Source of the DNA: Candidatus Petromonas tenebris
GTDB taxonomy: Bacteria; Bacillota; Clostridia; Peptostreptococcales; Caminicellaceae
Reading direction: 5' to 3'
DNA length: 64,000 nucleotides
Assembly: GCA_014236755.1 (NCBI GenBank)
Contig: JACCKY010000004.1
Coordinates: 1 to 64,000, forward strand
Shown here piece by piece: positions 27,623-35,867 of this stretch; position 1 is the stretch's first letter; every line of letters begins with the position of its first letter. The translations under genes were made by a program, and so were the position numbers. The notes beneath the pieces are model-generated. The model was given only the letters and a program-made list of their open reading frames with translations. It ran no database searches and was not told where the DNA came from.

Positions 27623-27768
27623 CTTTTTTTCTCTTTAATTTTTTTTTCTATTTCATCACTATAGCTTATATGCTCCTCAGAGAAACTGAGTCCTATACCA
27701 ACTTTTTCTCTATCATAAAAAGTGGGAGTTTTCTTACCTATAATACCTTTTTTACTTTTTCTAGTCAT
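27613..27768 (-). CDS. Small very basic protein (51 residues), function unknown
   Basis: A short minus-strand gene with AGGAGG six bases before ATG 27768. It starts MTRKSKKGIIGKKTPTFYD, has an acidic middle (SFSEEHISYSDEIEK) and ends in a Lys/Arg-rich tail (EKKIKEKKRKK). No membrane segment. The ribosome-binding site, start and terminator position argue that it is real; a 72-residue plus-strand ORF across it has none of these. I do not recognise it. Confidence 0.65.
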   Translation of the reverse strand: MTRKSKKGIIGKKTPTFYDREKVGIGLSFSEEHISYSDEIEKKIKEKKRKK

Positions 27769-27920
27769 TGTAAACCTCCTTTAAAAATTGTAGCTATTAA
27801 AAACCTATCTAGTAGTTATTATAGTTAGTACTTGGCAAAGATATTCTTAAAATGTTTAAATTTAATTAATAATATTATTCATTTCTGTAGTATTATTTTG
27901 CAATTTAGCTTGATATCTTA

Positions 27921-28017
27921 TATTAACCTCTTGTGCTAGTTACTCTAACAGTATAGCTTTAAATATCCTTCAATGTTTCCTCAAGGAACTAGCTAGGCAA
28001 GTTAAATTAAAAATTTA
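27921..28017. mobile_element. MITE-like palindromic element, copy d (short form)
   Basis: Only the two ends remain. The left end TTAACCTCTTGTGCTAGTTA equals the inverted right end of copy c, and the right end AAGGAACTAGCTAGGCAAGT equals the inverted left end of copy a. AAATATCCTTCAATG lies between. This copy best defines the terminal inverted repeats. Confidence 0.65.
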
Positions 28018-28356
28018 AAAATATCTATTTAAACAGTTAATGTTAAAGGTATATACTATATAAAATCTGTATATAAGAAGTATATATAAATAAAAGTAGA
28101 AAACCCTGGGCAAGTGAAATTTTACCATTGAATACGGTAGGTATAGAAAGAGTAGATATTATTAAAAAGGCAATGGGTAAATCAAGAAAAAGTTTTGTCT
28201 TAAAATTTCAAGAGGTCTAATTAACAAGGTTATTATAAGTATAAAAATCATTCTTCCTAACCCATTGCAGAAATATTATTATTCATGTGTATTAACAATT
28301 GTGTTAAAATATACATTAATTAGGCGTAATAAAAAGAATTTTCAAAGGAGGATTAC
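28018..28356. other. Intergenic stretch ahead of the antiporter operon
   Basis: A 339-base AT-rich gap. It holds an inverted pair GCAATGGGTAA (28170-28180) and TTAACCCATTGC-like (28257-28268), and a 38-codon open stretch without a good start (28107-28220). The operon's own ribosome-binding site AAAGGAGG is just before 28357. No clear promoter could be assigned. Confidence 0.4.
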
Positions 28357-28845
28357 ATGAAAAATGTTATAAGGAGCTATAAACTGTTTCTGATACTTAC
28401 AGTTTTCTGGTTTTTATTGACTTTGAATTTCAGCCCGCTAAATCTTATTATGGGCACAATAATTTCCATTGTTGTAACTAGAGCCTCCTATGGAATATTG
28501 TACGATAACAAGGGTTTTATTTTTAAACCTTTAGTAATACTTACACTAATAAAATATTTTTTTAACTTACTTATTGAAATATATAAATCTTCATTTACCT
28601 ATATAGTTAGAATAATCAAAAAAGACTGTGATCCATTTATTGTAGAGATAGAACTGGATGTAACAGATCCCTTAATTATTACAATAATTGCGAATTCTAT
28701 TACCCTGACTCCAGGAACAATTACAGTAGATACAGATAAAAATAAGCTTACAGTTTTAACTTTAAAAAATTGTGAGGACTGTGCAATAATGGTAGAAAAA
28801 GAAATAAAGGAAAGGTTTCAGAAATTTTTTATAGCGAAAGGATGA
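28357..28845 (+). CDS. mnhE: Na+/H+ antiporter subunit E (Mrp/Mnh type)
   Basis: A 162-residue MnhE/MrpE protein. Two N-terminal membrane helices (FLILTVFWFLLTLNF) are followed by a cytoplasmic domain with the family segment ITIIANSITLTPGTITVD. First of eight overlapping or tightly packed genes for a multi-subunit cation/proton antiporter. The stop overlaps the mnhF start by four bases. Confidence 0.9.
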   Translation: MKNVIRSYKLFLILTVFWFLLTLNFSPLNLIMGTIISIVVTRASYGILYDNKGFIFKPLVILTLIKYFFNLLIEIYKSSFTYIVRIIKKDCDPFIVEIELDVTDPLIITIIANSITLTPGTITVDTDKNKLTVLTLKNCEDCAIMVEKEIKERFQKFFIAKG

Positions 28846-29114
28846 AGATTTATATGTTTTTAGTTTTTACAATGTTTTTACTGGTAATTGCTATGTCTAT
28901 AAGTCTAATACGAATGATAATAGGGCCTACAGTATGGGAGAGGCTGCTTGCACTAAATCTAGTTTCAGTTAAAACCATACTGCTTTTATCGGTATACGGA
29001 GTATATAAAGAAAATATTCTTTTGCTTGATATTTCTATTTCCTACGGGATAATAGGCTTTTTAGCAATAACATTACTTTCACGGTTAATCCTAAGAGGGG
29101 GAAGGCAAAAATGA
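28842..29114 (+). CDS. mnhF: Na+/H+ antiporter subunit F
   Basis: A 90-residue protein with three membrane helices and the MnhF signature RMIIGPTVWERLLALNLVS near residue 25. It overlaps both neighbours by four bases (ATGA), indicating translational coupling in the antiporter operon. Confidence 0.9.
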   Translation: MKIYMFLVFTMFLLVIAMSISLIRMIIGPTVWERLLALNLVSVKTILLLSVYGVYKENILLLDISISYGIIGFLAITLLSRLILRGGRQK

Positions 29115-29404
29115 TATATAAGATACTTTTAGTAATATCATGGATATATATAATTTTCGGAATCATAGGTATTTTTAGGTTTTCTAATATGTATTCAAGA
29201 TTGTTAACAAGCAGTAAAATAGATACCGTAGCTGCAATAACCCTTTTGATAGCCTTAATAATAAAATCTGAATTTACAATTTTTTCATTGAGATTATTTT
29301 TAATTCTTTTCTTTATAATGATTACTAATCCAATTAGCAACCATATAATAGTAAGGTCGGCATATTTAAACGGAATATCAGTAAGAAAAGAGGTAAAAAA
29401 ATGA
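29111..29404 (+). CDS. mnhG: Na+/H+ antiporter subunit G
   Basis: A 97-residue protein with three membrane helices. The region GIIGIFRFSNMYSRL corresponds to the MnhG signature (GLxRFPDxYxRLHA-type), followed by ITNPISNHIIVRSAY, also typical. It overlaps mnhF and the next gene by four bases. Confidence 0.86.
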   Translation: MIYKILLVISWIYIIFGIIGIFRFSNMYSRLLTSSKIDTVAAITLLIALIIKSEFTIFSLRLFLILFFIMITNPISNHIIVRSAYLNGISVRKEVKK

Positions 29405-29952
29405 ATGCGATGATAATAGCAGATTCATTACAAATTCTTTTAATAATAATTGCAGCAGTGATAGTAATAAGTAAGGATAATCTGCAAATGGTAGTATTTT
29501 TTGCAGTTTTTTCTTTGGTAACGGCAAGTCTATATTATTTTAATCAGGCACCTGATGTTGCTTTAGCGGAAGTAGCTATTGGAAGTGCAATTATGCCCCT
29601 TATATTTATAATCTCCATATCTAGACAGAGGGAGTTTATAGTCATAAGTCATGTAAATGATGAATTTTTAAGCAACCACACATATAAAATAGGAAAAGGG
29701 TATGAATTATTGAGTGAGTTTACCAGGCATTATGGTTTAAAACTTAAAATTTACAAAAGTGAGCTTGGAAGCCTAAAGGGAATATTTAGAAGTAGAAACG
29801 TAGATCTCATAGTTGAAAAGTGTCCTAGCACCCATAGATATCTTCTGAAAGGCAAGGAAAGCAGCATCCTTATGAATAAACTAGAGCAGATGACGGAGAA
29901 TGAACCATTGATAGAGGTTATTAAGATAAGAGAAGGTGAGACCGATGATTAA
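29401..29952 (+). CDS. MbhD/DUF4040-type antiporter subunit with a soluble tail
   Basis: A 183-residue protein. The first ~75 residues form three helices with the DUF4040 signature FNQAPDVALAEVAIGSAIMP, which corresponds to the C-terminal part of MrpA or to MbhD of membrane-bound hydrogenases. The remaining ~105 residues are soluble, with a segment like a periplasmic-binding-protein-type fragment (YGLKLKIYKSELGSLKG) and no clear family. It supplies part of the missing MrpA. Confidence 0.78.
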   Translation: MNAMIIADSLQILLIIIAAVIVISKDNLQMVVFFAVFSLVTASLYYFNQAPDVALAEVAIGSAIMPLIFIISISRQREFIVISHVNDEFLSNHTYKIGKGYELLSEFTRHYGLKLKIYKSELGSLKGIFRSRNVDLIVEKCPSTHRYLLKGKESSILMNKLEQMTENEPLIEVIKIREGETDD

Positions 29953-30211
29953 AAAAATTGCTTTAGTATTGATGCTAATTGCTATATTGATAACATTTTC
30001 TCTAACGATTCAGGAATCTAAGGAATATCTAGATTGCTTTAGCAAAGATTATTTTGTTTCGAAAACATTTAGGGAAACTGGATCTAAAAATATTGTAACG
30101 GGAATATATCTTGACTACAGACTTTTCGATTCCATATTTGAAGCAGGAATATTGCTCGTAGTTGTGTCAGGAATAATATTTATGTCTAAAAAGGATGAAG
30201 AGGTTCTTTAA
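29945..30211 (+). CDS. MbhE-like antiporter subunit
   Basis: An 88-residue protein with a helix at each end and a loop containing ETGSKNIVTGIYLDYRLFDS, which matches the MbhE/MrpA C-terminal signature (a NxVxxIxxDxRxxDTLxE type). ATG 29945 is preferred over GTG 29936 because the AAGGTGAG ribosome-binding site lies between them. It overlaps the preceding gene by eight bases. Confidence 0.78.
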   Translation: MIKKIALVLMLIAILITFSLTIQESKEYLDCFSKDYFVSKTFRETGSKNIVTGIYLDYRLFDSIFEAGILLVVVSGIIFMSKKDEEVL

Positions 30212-30238
30212 ATATTGATATATGAGGAAGTGATAACT

Positions 30239-30646
30239 TTGAAAACTTCGCGTATTTTGATTTGCATCAGCAGATTACTATACCCTTTCATGCTTTTATT
30301 TGGTTTTTATATAATAATAAATGGCCATACTTCTCCTGGAGGTGGTTTTCAGGGAGGAGCGATATTGGCAACTGCAATACTTATTACATACTTTATCGAC
30401 CCTGATAGGATTACAAACTTGAATTTACTAATTAAAATTGAAAAGGTCTTATTTATTTTAATATTAGTAATTGGCTCCATAAGTTTTTTTACTAAAAATG
30501 TATTTTTTACTAATTTCATATCTATAGAGAGTTCTACTACCTATAAAAAAATATTTTTAATTGCCTTAAATTTTTTTATCGGAATAAAAGTAGCATTAGG
30601 TCTTGTTACAGTGTTCTCAACTTTTATTAAGGAAGGAAGGTCATAG
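30239..30646 (+). CDS. mnhB: Na+/H+ antiporter subunit B
   Basis: A 135-residue protein with four membrane helices and the MnhB signature INGHTSPGGGFQGGAILATA. The TTG at 30239 gives the usual family N terminus (KTSRILICISRLLYPFMLL) behind GAGGAAGTGAT. An in-frame TTG at 30215 would add eight residues. The next gene follows after 3 bases. Confidence 0.88.
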   Translation: MKTSRILICISRLLYPFMLLFGFYIIINGHTSPGGGFQGGAILATAILITYFIDPDRITNLNLLIKIEKVLFILILVIGSISFFTKNVFFTNFISIESSTTYKKIFLIALNFFIGIKVALGLVTVFSTFIKEGRS

Positions 30647-30649
30647 GAT

Positions 30650-30979
30650 ATGAATCCGATATTATCATTTATTGTAGTCCTAATAGGTATATACGGATTA
30701 GCAACAAGTAAAAACATAATAAAATCTATAGTGTGTCTGAACATTACCCAGACAGCTGTAATACTTGTATTTTTAAACTTTGGAGCCTTTCATGGTAGTA
30801 ATATTCCTATACTGATTGATAAAGTTATAGACATGACAGACCCGCTTCCCCAGGCTCTAATGATAACCGCCATAGTTATAGGTGCTGCTATAACAGCTCT
30901 GGCATTAATGCTTAGTATAAAAATATTTCACTATTATGGTACTTTAGACTGGAAAGAGCTAATAGAAAGGGAAGGTTAA
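30650..30979 (+). CDS. mnhC: Na+/H+ antiporter subunit C (NuoK-like)
   Basis: A 109-residue protein with three helices. GIYGLATSKNIIKSIVCLNI and DPLPQALMITAIVIGAAITAL are the hallmark MnhC/NuoK segments, with the conserved Asp-Pro-Leu-Pro-Gln-Ala-Leu. One base separates it from mnhD. Confidence 0.93.
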   Translation: MNPILSFIVVLIGIYGLATSKNIIKSIVCLNITQTAVILVFLNFGAFHGSNIPILIDKVIDMTDPLPQALMITAIVIGAAITALALMLSIKIFHYYGTLDWKELIEREG

Positions 30980-30980
30980 A

Positions 30981-32573
30981 ATGGAATTTATACCTATATA
31001 TTTGATATTTATACCCATAGTAGCTGCTATGATCATATATTTATTCAATAATAAATATGTAAACTATATTATTTTTGTAGCCCAGACTATTATGACTTTT
31101 TTAGCTGTTATATATTATAAAGTATATGATGGACTTGTTGTAGATAAAATGATAGTATTGGGAGGATGGGATAAAAGAATTGGAATAGCATTAAAAAGCG
31201 ATTCCCTGTCTATGTCTTTTATATTTTTATCTATATTTATATGGTGGATTGTAATAATCTACTGTTGGGATAAAAGAAAAACAGATTTTAAATTTCTTTT
31301 TTTTCTTATGTTTCTTCAGGGGACCTTTCTAGGACTGCTGCAAACCAATGACCTGTTTAACTTGTTTATATTCATAGAGATTACTACAATTATATCAACT
31401 ATACTCATTATATATAAAAAGGATGGGTATTCGGTTAGGGCAGGATTTTATTATTTGCTGTTAAATAGTACTGGTATGATCTTTTATTTATTAGGCTTAA
31501 TACTAATATACAACATCTCTGGAACCTTAAATATGGAAGCTACATCCCATAAAATTTCTTTATTGACAGATACATACCCTGTAAAAATGGCATATATATT
31601 TATTATGTCGGCTATAGGAGTAAAATCAGCTTTTTTTCCTGTTTATAACTGGCTTCCAAAAGCCCATGGCGCTGCTCCCTCATCCATATCAGCACTACTT
31701 TCGGGATTGTTGGTAAAAAGTGGTGTATATGCATTTATCAGATTAAATCAAATGTTTAAAATGGAAAGTTTTTATCATTTTTTCTTCTTTTTAGGTTTTT
31801 TTACTGCTATATCAGGAATAATCTTTGCCCTTAGCCAAAAGGATATTAAGCAAATACTTGCATTCCATACTATATCCCAGATAGGTATTATTCTCATGGG
31901 AATAAGCAGCATAGATGAAAAGACCTATGTTGGAGGTTTAATGCACATCTTTAATCATGCAATGTTTAAATCACTATTATTTATGGGAGCTGGAATTATA
32001 ATTAACACTTACGGAATACGGAGAATAACAGATATTAGAGGAGTATTTAAAAAGCTTCCTTATACCTCAATTTTCATGATCATAGGAATGTTGTCAATAA
32101 CAGGAGCTCCTCTTTTTAATGGTTTTGTGAGTAAGACCGTAATAAAATATGGTGTAAAGGGATCAAATATAAAGAGCACAATGCTTTTTATAATAAATTT
32201 GGGAACAAGTATTTCATTTATAAAACTATCTCAAATATTTTTTGGAAACTCCAGAATAAAAAGAAGTCGAAACATAAATGGAAATTTGGCTATGTTTTTG
32301 TTGGCTGTTATGTGCATCATGCTGGGAAATTATTTTATTCCTATAACTAAGGGTTTTTTTGGAGTAGATCTTTCATATGTAAAGGTAATGGATATAGGTA
32401 ATTGGATAAACTATATTATGACCTTGGGGATAGGATATATAGTTTATAAAAAGATTATTGCAAAGGATTATAGCATAATAAAGAAAATAAGACATATAAA
32501 TATCTCTTTTGGAACAACAAACTTTTTGCTGGTAATGTTTATATTTATAATGATACTGTGGAGTAGGTACTAA
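30981..32573 (+). CDS. mnhD: Na+/H+ antiporter subunit D (NuoN/MrpD-like)
   Basis: A 530-residue protein with about 14 membrane helices. The proton channel signature is clear: the Lys in GVKSAFFPVYNWLPKAHGAAP and the second Lys in ALLSGLLVKSGVYAFIR, with FIEITTI carrying the conserved Glu in TM5. It is the only large NuoL/N-like subunit here, since MrpA is absent. Last gene of the antiporter operon. Confidence 0.93.
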   Translation: MEFIPIYLIFIPIVAAMIIYLFNNKYVNYIIFVAQTIMTFLAVIYYKVYDGLVVDKMIVLGGWDKRIGIALKSDSLSMSFIFLSIFIWWIVIIYCWDKRKTDFKFLFFLMFLQGTFLGLLQTNDLFNLFIFIEITTIISTILIIYKKDGYSVRAGFYYLLLNSTGMIFYLLGLILIYNISGTLNMEATSHKISLLTDTYPVKMAYIFIMSAIGVKSAFFPVYNWLPKAHGAAPSSISALLSGLLVKSGVYAFIRLNQMFKMESFYHFFFFLGFFTAISGIIFALSQKDIKQILAFHTISQIGIILMGISSIDEKTYVGGLMHIFNHAMFKSLLFMGAGIIINTYGIRRITDIRGVFKKLPYTSIFMIIGMLSITGAPLFNGFVSKTVIKYGVKGSNIKSTMLFIINLGTSISFIKLSQIFFGNSRIKRSRNINGNLAMFLLAVMCIMLGNYFIPITKGFFGVDLSYVKVMDIGNWINYIMTLGIGYIVYKKIIAKDYSIIKKIRHINISFGTTNFLLVMFIFIMILWSRY

Positions 32574-32635
32574 TATATATTTAATTGATACATCTAAATT
32601 AGATCAGTTATGTGTGTTAAGGGAGGGAGTAAGAT

Positions 32636-33913
32636 ATGAAAATAAATCTAAAAAAAAATATGCCGAATGAAAATAATATTTCAAATAATACAAAATTTTT
32701 AATTATCACTTTTTATGCCTTTTCTCTAGTTATATTCGGTTTTTTGGTCGATACTCCAAAGGAAATTTTTTATGGAATTTATAATATATTAATGCAGCCA
32801 GATACATTAATCACCGATTATATTGGACTTGGAGGAATGGGAGCTGCTTTTGTAAATTCTGGATTGTTAACCTTGATATTCATTTATATGTTATATAAAC
32901 TCAAGATTACTTTTAATGGAACTACAGTGGCTTCATTACTATTGATCATGGGATTTGCTTTTTTTGGGAAAAACCTCTTCAATGTTTGGTTTATAGTAAT
33001 AGGAGTTTATTTATATGCAAAAGTACAAAAAGATAAATTTTCAAAATATATCTATATAGCCCTTTTTGGAACAGCATTAGCCCCAATGGTTACAGAAATA
33101 ATGTTTAGCACGGTTATTCCTATATTTATTAGAGTTCCCTTAGGAGTTTTAGTTGGAATTGCTACGGGATTTATCCTTCCCCCACTGTCCAGTTATTTAC
33201 TAAGAGTTCACCAGGGATTTGACTTATACAATATAGGATTTACAGCTGGTATAATAGGAACGGGATTTGTTTCCATATTTAAGTCCTATGGCTTTCTACC
33301 TAGTCCACGAATGATTTGGACAACAGGAAATAATGTTATTTTGAGCGTATTTTTCTTTTTGCTATTTGTATCTATGATAATAGTTGGTTTTGTATTTAAC
33401 AATAGAACCTTCAAAAATGTAAAAAATATTATGAAGTATCCAGGAAGACTTATTACTGATTTTGTCATTTTAGAAGGCTTTGCACCGACATTAATTAACA
33501 TGGGTATAAATGGTATAATAGCTACACTTTATATATTGCTTGTAAATGGAGAATTGAATGGGCCTACTATTGGAGGAATTTTTACGGTTGTAGGATTTGG
33601 AGCTTTTGGTAAACATCCTAGAAATATTTTGCCTATATTTTTAGGAGTATATCTTGGGTCTTTAACTAAAACATGGTATATAAATGATCCTGCAATTTTA
33701 CTAGCTGCTCTATTTGGAACTGCTTTAGCACCAATAGCCGGAGAGTTTGGGTGGCAATATGGCGTCATAGCTGGATTTATTCATTCTTCGGTAGTATTAA
33801 ATGTTGGAGTTCTCCATGGAGGACTAAATTTATACAATAATGGCTTCGCTGCAGGAATTGTAGCTGCAATTTTAATACCTATAATCGAAGCATTTAGAAA
33901 GGATGAGATTTAG
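32636..33913 (+). CDS. DUF1576 membrane protein with two homologous halves
   Basis: A 425-residue protein with about 10-12 membrane helices. Three signatures occur twice in the same order: FFGKNLFNVWFIVIGVYL and FGKHPRNILPIFLGVYL, ALFGTALAPMVTE and ALFGTALAPIAGE, then GFDLYNIGFTAGIIG and GLNLYNNGFAAGIVA. This duplication suggests a transporter or channel, but no function is known to me for DUF1576. AGGGAGGGAG lies 6 bases before the ATG. The next gene overlaps its stop. Confidence 0.85.
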   Translation: MKINLKKNMPNENNISNNTKFLIITFYAFSLVIFGFLVDTPKEIFYGIYNILMQPDTLITDYIGLGGMGAAFVNSGLLTLIFIYMLYKLKITFNGTTVASLLLIMGFAFFGKNLFNVWFIVIGVYLYAKVQKDKFSKYIYIALFGTALAPMVTEIMFSTVIPIFIRVPLGVLVGIATGFILPPLSSYLLRVHQGFDLYNIGFTAGIIGTGFVSIFKSYGFLPSPRMIWTTGNNVILSVFFFLLFVSMIIVGFVFNNRTFKNVKNIMKYPGRLITDFVILEGFAPTLINMGINGIIATLYILLVNGELNGPTIGGIFTVVGFGAFGKHPRNILPIFLGVYLGSLTKTWYINDPAILLAALFGTALAPIAGEFGWQYGVIAGFIHSSVVLNVGVLHGGLNLYNNGFAAGIVAAILIPIIEAFRKDEI

Positions 33914-34254
33914 TGAAGCATATAAAAAAGAGAATTGCAAAAATAGTAGACGAGTTAGTTACTTATTTCTTTTCCATGGGTGCAACTGATATTAGTATTA
34001 ATGTAAAAGAAGAAAAAGGATTCTTCAAAATAATCCTAGCAACTAATTACTTAAAAAAGGATGAAGAAAAAATAAATAAGTTGATTAAATATTTAAAATG
34101 TGCAAAACAAGAAGAAATGGAAGAATATTACTGGGAACTTACCGGGGATAGTGATGTTGATGAGGAACTTATATTGGTAGGAATGATGACAGATGAAGCT
34201 GAACTAGATATAGAAGAAGATAAAATAGAGGTAAAGTTAATTAGATATAAGTAG
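33913..34254 (+). CDS. Small cytoplasmic protein coupled to the DUF1576 gene
   Basis: A 113-residue protein with a GTG start that shares the last base of the upstream TAG, so it is translationally coupled. It is rich in Lys and Glu, with no membrane helix. The start KKRIAKIVDELVTYFFSMGATDISI and the acidic C-terminal half (EEYYWELTGDSDVDEEL) suggest a small alpha/beta domain. Function unknown; coupling suggests it serves the DUF1576 transporter-like protein. Confidence 0.72.
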   Translation: MKHIKKRIAKIVDELVTYFFSMGATDISINVKEEKGFFKIILATNYLKKDEEKINKLIKYLKCAKQEEMEEYYWELTGDSDVDEELILVGMMTDEAELDIEEDKIEVKLIRYK

Positions 34255-34289
34255 AATGCACTTTGATGTACTAGAAACTTCATATTAAT

Positions 34290-34347
34290 AAATAAAAAGA
34301 GAATTCTTTATATAATGATAAAATGTAAAGAAGAATTCTTTTTTTTT
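34290..34347. terminator. Terminator between the convergent DUF1576 and HAD genes
   Basis: AAAAAGAGAATTCTTTA pairs with TAAAGAAGAATTCTTTTT across a ~20-base loop; T9 follows on the plus strand and T-rich sequence on the minus strand. Confidence 0.75.
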
Positions 34348-34361
34348 ATTTGCATAACTCA

Positions 34362-35087
34362 CTAGAGTATCTCTACATTGCCGTCCAATTTATATATAAC
34401 ATCCTTTCTTTCCACTATTATAGTTATTTTATTTAAAAGTTCAGGGTCCTTTTTTATATTTATAAGCAATTCCTTTGTAGGATTGATTGCTACGGGATGT
34501 CCCGTAAGCTTCAGCATGGATAGATCACCATTTGTATCGCCATAGGCATAACTTTTAGATAAATCTATATTATATTTATCTACAAATTCCATAATGGCCT
34601 TGTGTTTATTTTCGGAATCCCACATCTGAGCAACTTCTCCTGTAAAATTATTGTCATCATCTACTAGATATTGGGTTCCCTTATAGTCCTCAATATTATA
34701 TTTTTCAGCCATTTTCTTTACTAAATAATCAGGGCTTCCAGATATGAAAAAAATTTTATGGTTTTGTGTTTGATGCCATGCAATTTTTGACCTTGTATAT
34801 CTATATACTTTATCTCCCTTTAGATTAATAACCTGATTAGTAATAAAGTCCAACTGATTTTTATTTAAACCCTTTAAGGATTTTATATATATTTCAGCCA
34901 ATTCCAACAGATAGTCGTCGTAGTTTCCCCTTCTTTTTTCCCAGTCATGATAAGTGTGCTTAACATGACTATGCCATAGTGCTGGATCAAGAACTTCATA
35001 TTTTAAAAGTTTTTTAAAGTGTTCAATCATAAGTGAATTTCTATATAAGGTTCCGTCGATATCAAAAAAAGCGGCAACTTCACTCAA
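34362..35087 (-). CDS. HAD-IB family hydrolase (SerB-like)
   Basis: A 241-residue phosphatase-like protein. HAD motif I is FFDIDGTLYRNSL (nucleophile and acid Asp), motif II is FFISGSPDYLVKKMAEKY, motif III has the Lys in ENKHKAI, and motif IV is AYGDTNGDLSML. The helical cap and the IB-type arrangement resemble phosphoserine phosphatase-like enzymes. Many such proteins dephosphorylate small phospho-compounds; the substrate is unknown. The start follows a GGGGGG site. Confidence 0.86.
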   Translation of the reverse strand: MSEVAAFFDIDGTLYRNSLMIEHFKKLLKYEVLDPALWHSHVKHTYHDWEKRRGNYDDYLLELAEIYIKSLKGLNKNQLDFITNQVINLKGDKVYRYTRSKIAWHQTQNHKIFFISGSPDYLVKKMAEKYNIEDYKGTQYLVDDDNNFTGEVAQMWDSENKHKAIMEFVDKYNIDLSKSYAYGDTNGDLSMLKLTGHPVAINPTKELLINIKKDPELLNKITIIVERKDVIYKLDGNVEIL

Positions 35088-35322
35088 GTAAATCCCCCCA
35101 AAAACTAGATTTATTTTATTTTATGCTTTGGGAACAAAATTGATATATATATATATAATACTTATAAGATAAATACAGAATCAAGAGGTTTAAATATATG
35201 TAAAAAATGGTATAAAAATAATATAAACAACAATCCTAAGTTAAATATATATATCCCCTAAATTAGAATATTTAAACATTTATCTAAACTAAGTTTTAAT
35301 TAATATGAAAGGGGTTGAGAAA

Positions 35323-35688
35323 ATGATTTTTCAAACAATAATTTTAGCCATATTGATGACTATGGTAGTGGCTTTTATAATAGAAAATTTTAAATTAAAT
35401 TTTGATCTAAGAAGAGTTCACTATATCAATATAAAAATAAATGATATAATATCTAGGATACTTACTGAAAAGAAATATTTTGATATATTCATAGTAAATG
35501 ATTTAAGAAAAATATTTAATGAACAATTTTTAAATACCAATATTATAGATCAGTACGAACTGTATAAAGTAGATGATTCAAAAATAAAACTAATATACAC
35601 TAAAGGACATATAATAGAAGAACTAGAAATCTTAACGGTAAATGGGGTCATAGAATTAAGGGAAGTAGGAAAAGATTTGGCAGGATGA
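35323..35688 (+). CDS. Membrane-anchored small protein of unknown function
   Basis: A 121-residue protein with one N-terminal helix (TIILAILMTMVVAFII) and an external or cytoplasmic domain of about 95 residues rich in Ile, Lys and Asp. ATG 35323 lies behind AAAGGGG; an in-frame ATG at 35305 overlaps that site. I do not recognise it. Confidence 0.6.
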   Translation: MIFQTIILAILMTMVVAFIIENFKLNFDLRRVHYINIKINDIISRILTEKKYFDIFIVNDLRKIFNEQFLNTNIIDQYELYKVDDSKIKLIYTKGHIIEELEILTVNGVIELREVGKDLAG

Positions 35689-35728
35689 CAAGAAATTGAG
35701 ATATATAAATTTACACAAATTAATACAA

Positions 35729-35867
35729 TATTTGTATGAAAATGTTTTAAAGTATAATGCCAGGGTAAAATAATAATAAGCTAAACCCCTTTTACCATAT
35801 AGAAATATATGTTCCTGTCCTAACATGGAGCCAGTCCACCATATAAAATGGTGGACTGGCTATTTTT
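35729..35867 (+). ncRNA. Candidate short RNA: promoter, hairpin and strong terminator
   Basis: TATAAT (35754-35759), with a TTTGTA-like box 16 bases upstream, precedes about 105 bases without an ORF. A hairpin (GGTAAAA...TTTTACC) is followed by a perfect 14-bp stem AGCCAGTCCACCAT/ATGGTGGACTGGCT and ATTTTTT (35828-35867). The terminator points away from the upstream gene and lies directly at the end of the NUDIX gene, for which it lacks a T run. Promoter strength is uncertain. Confidence 0.45.

Noticed and set aside
27610-27828. A 72-codon plus-strand ORF rich in Phe and Ser.
   Set aside because: It has no ribosome-binding site and is antisense to the 51-residue gene that has one.
28107-28220. 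An open stretch reading PWASEILPLNTVGIERVDII and on to a stop.
   Set aside because: It has no plausible start or ribosome-binding site and is only ~38 codons; it may be a gene remnant but I cannot support it.
35140-35160. A run of alternating TA as a possible regulatory repeat.
   Set aside because: It is a short simple-sequence tract in AT-rich intergenic DNA with no sign of function.
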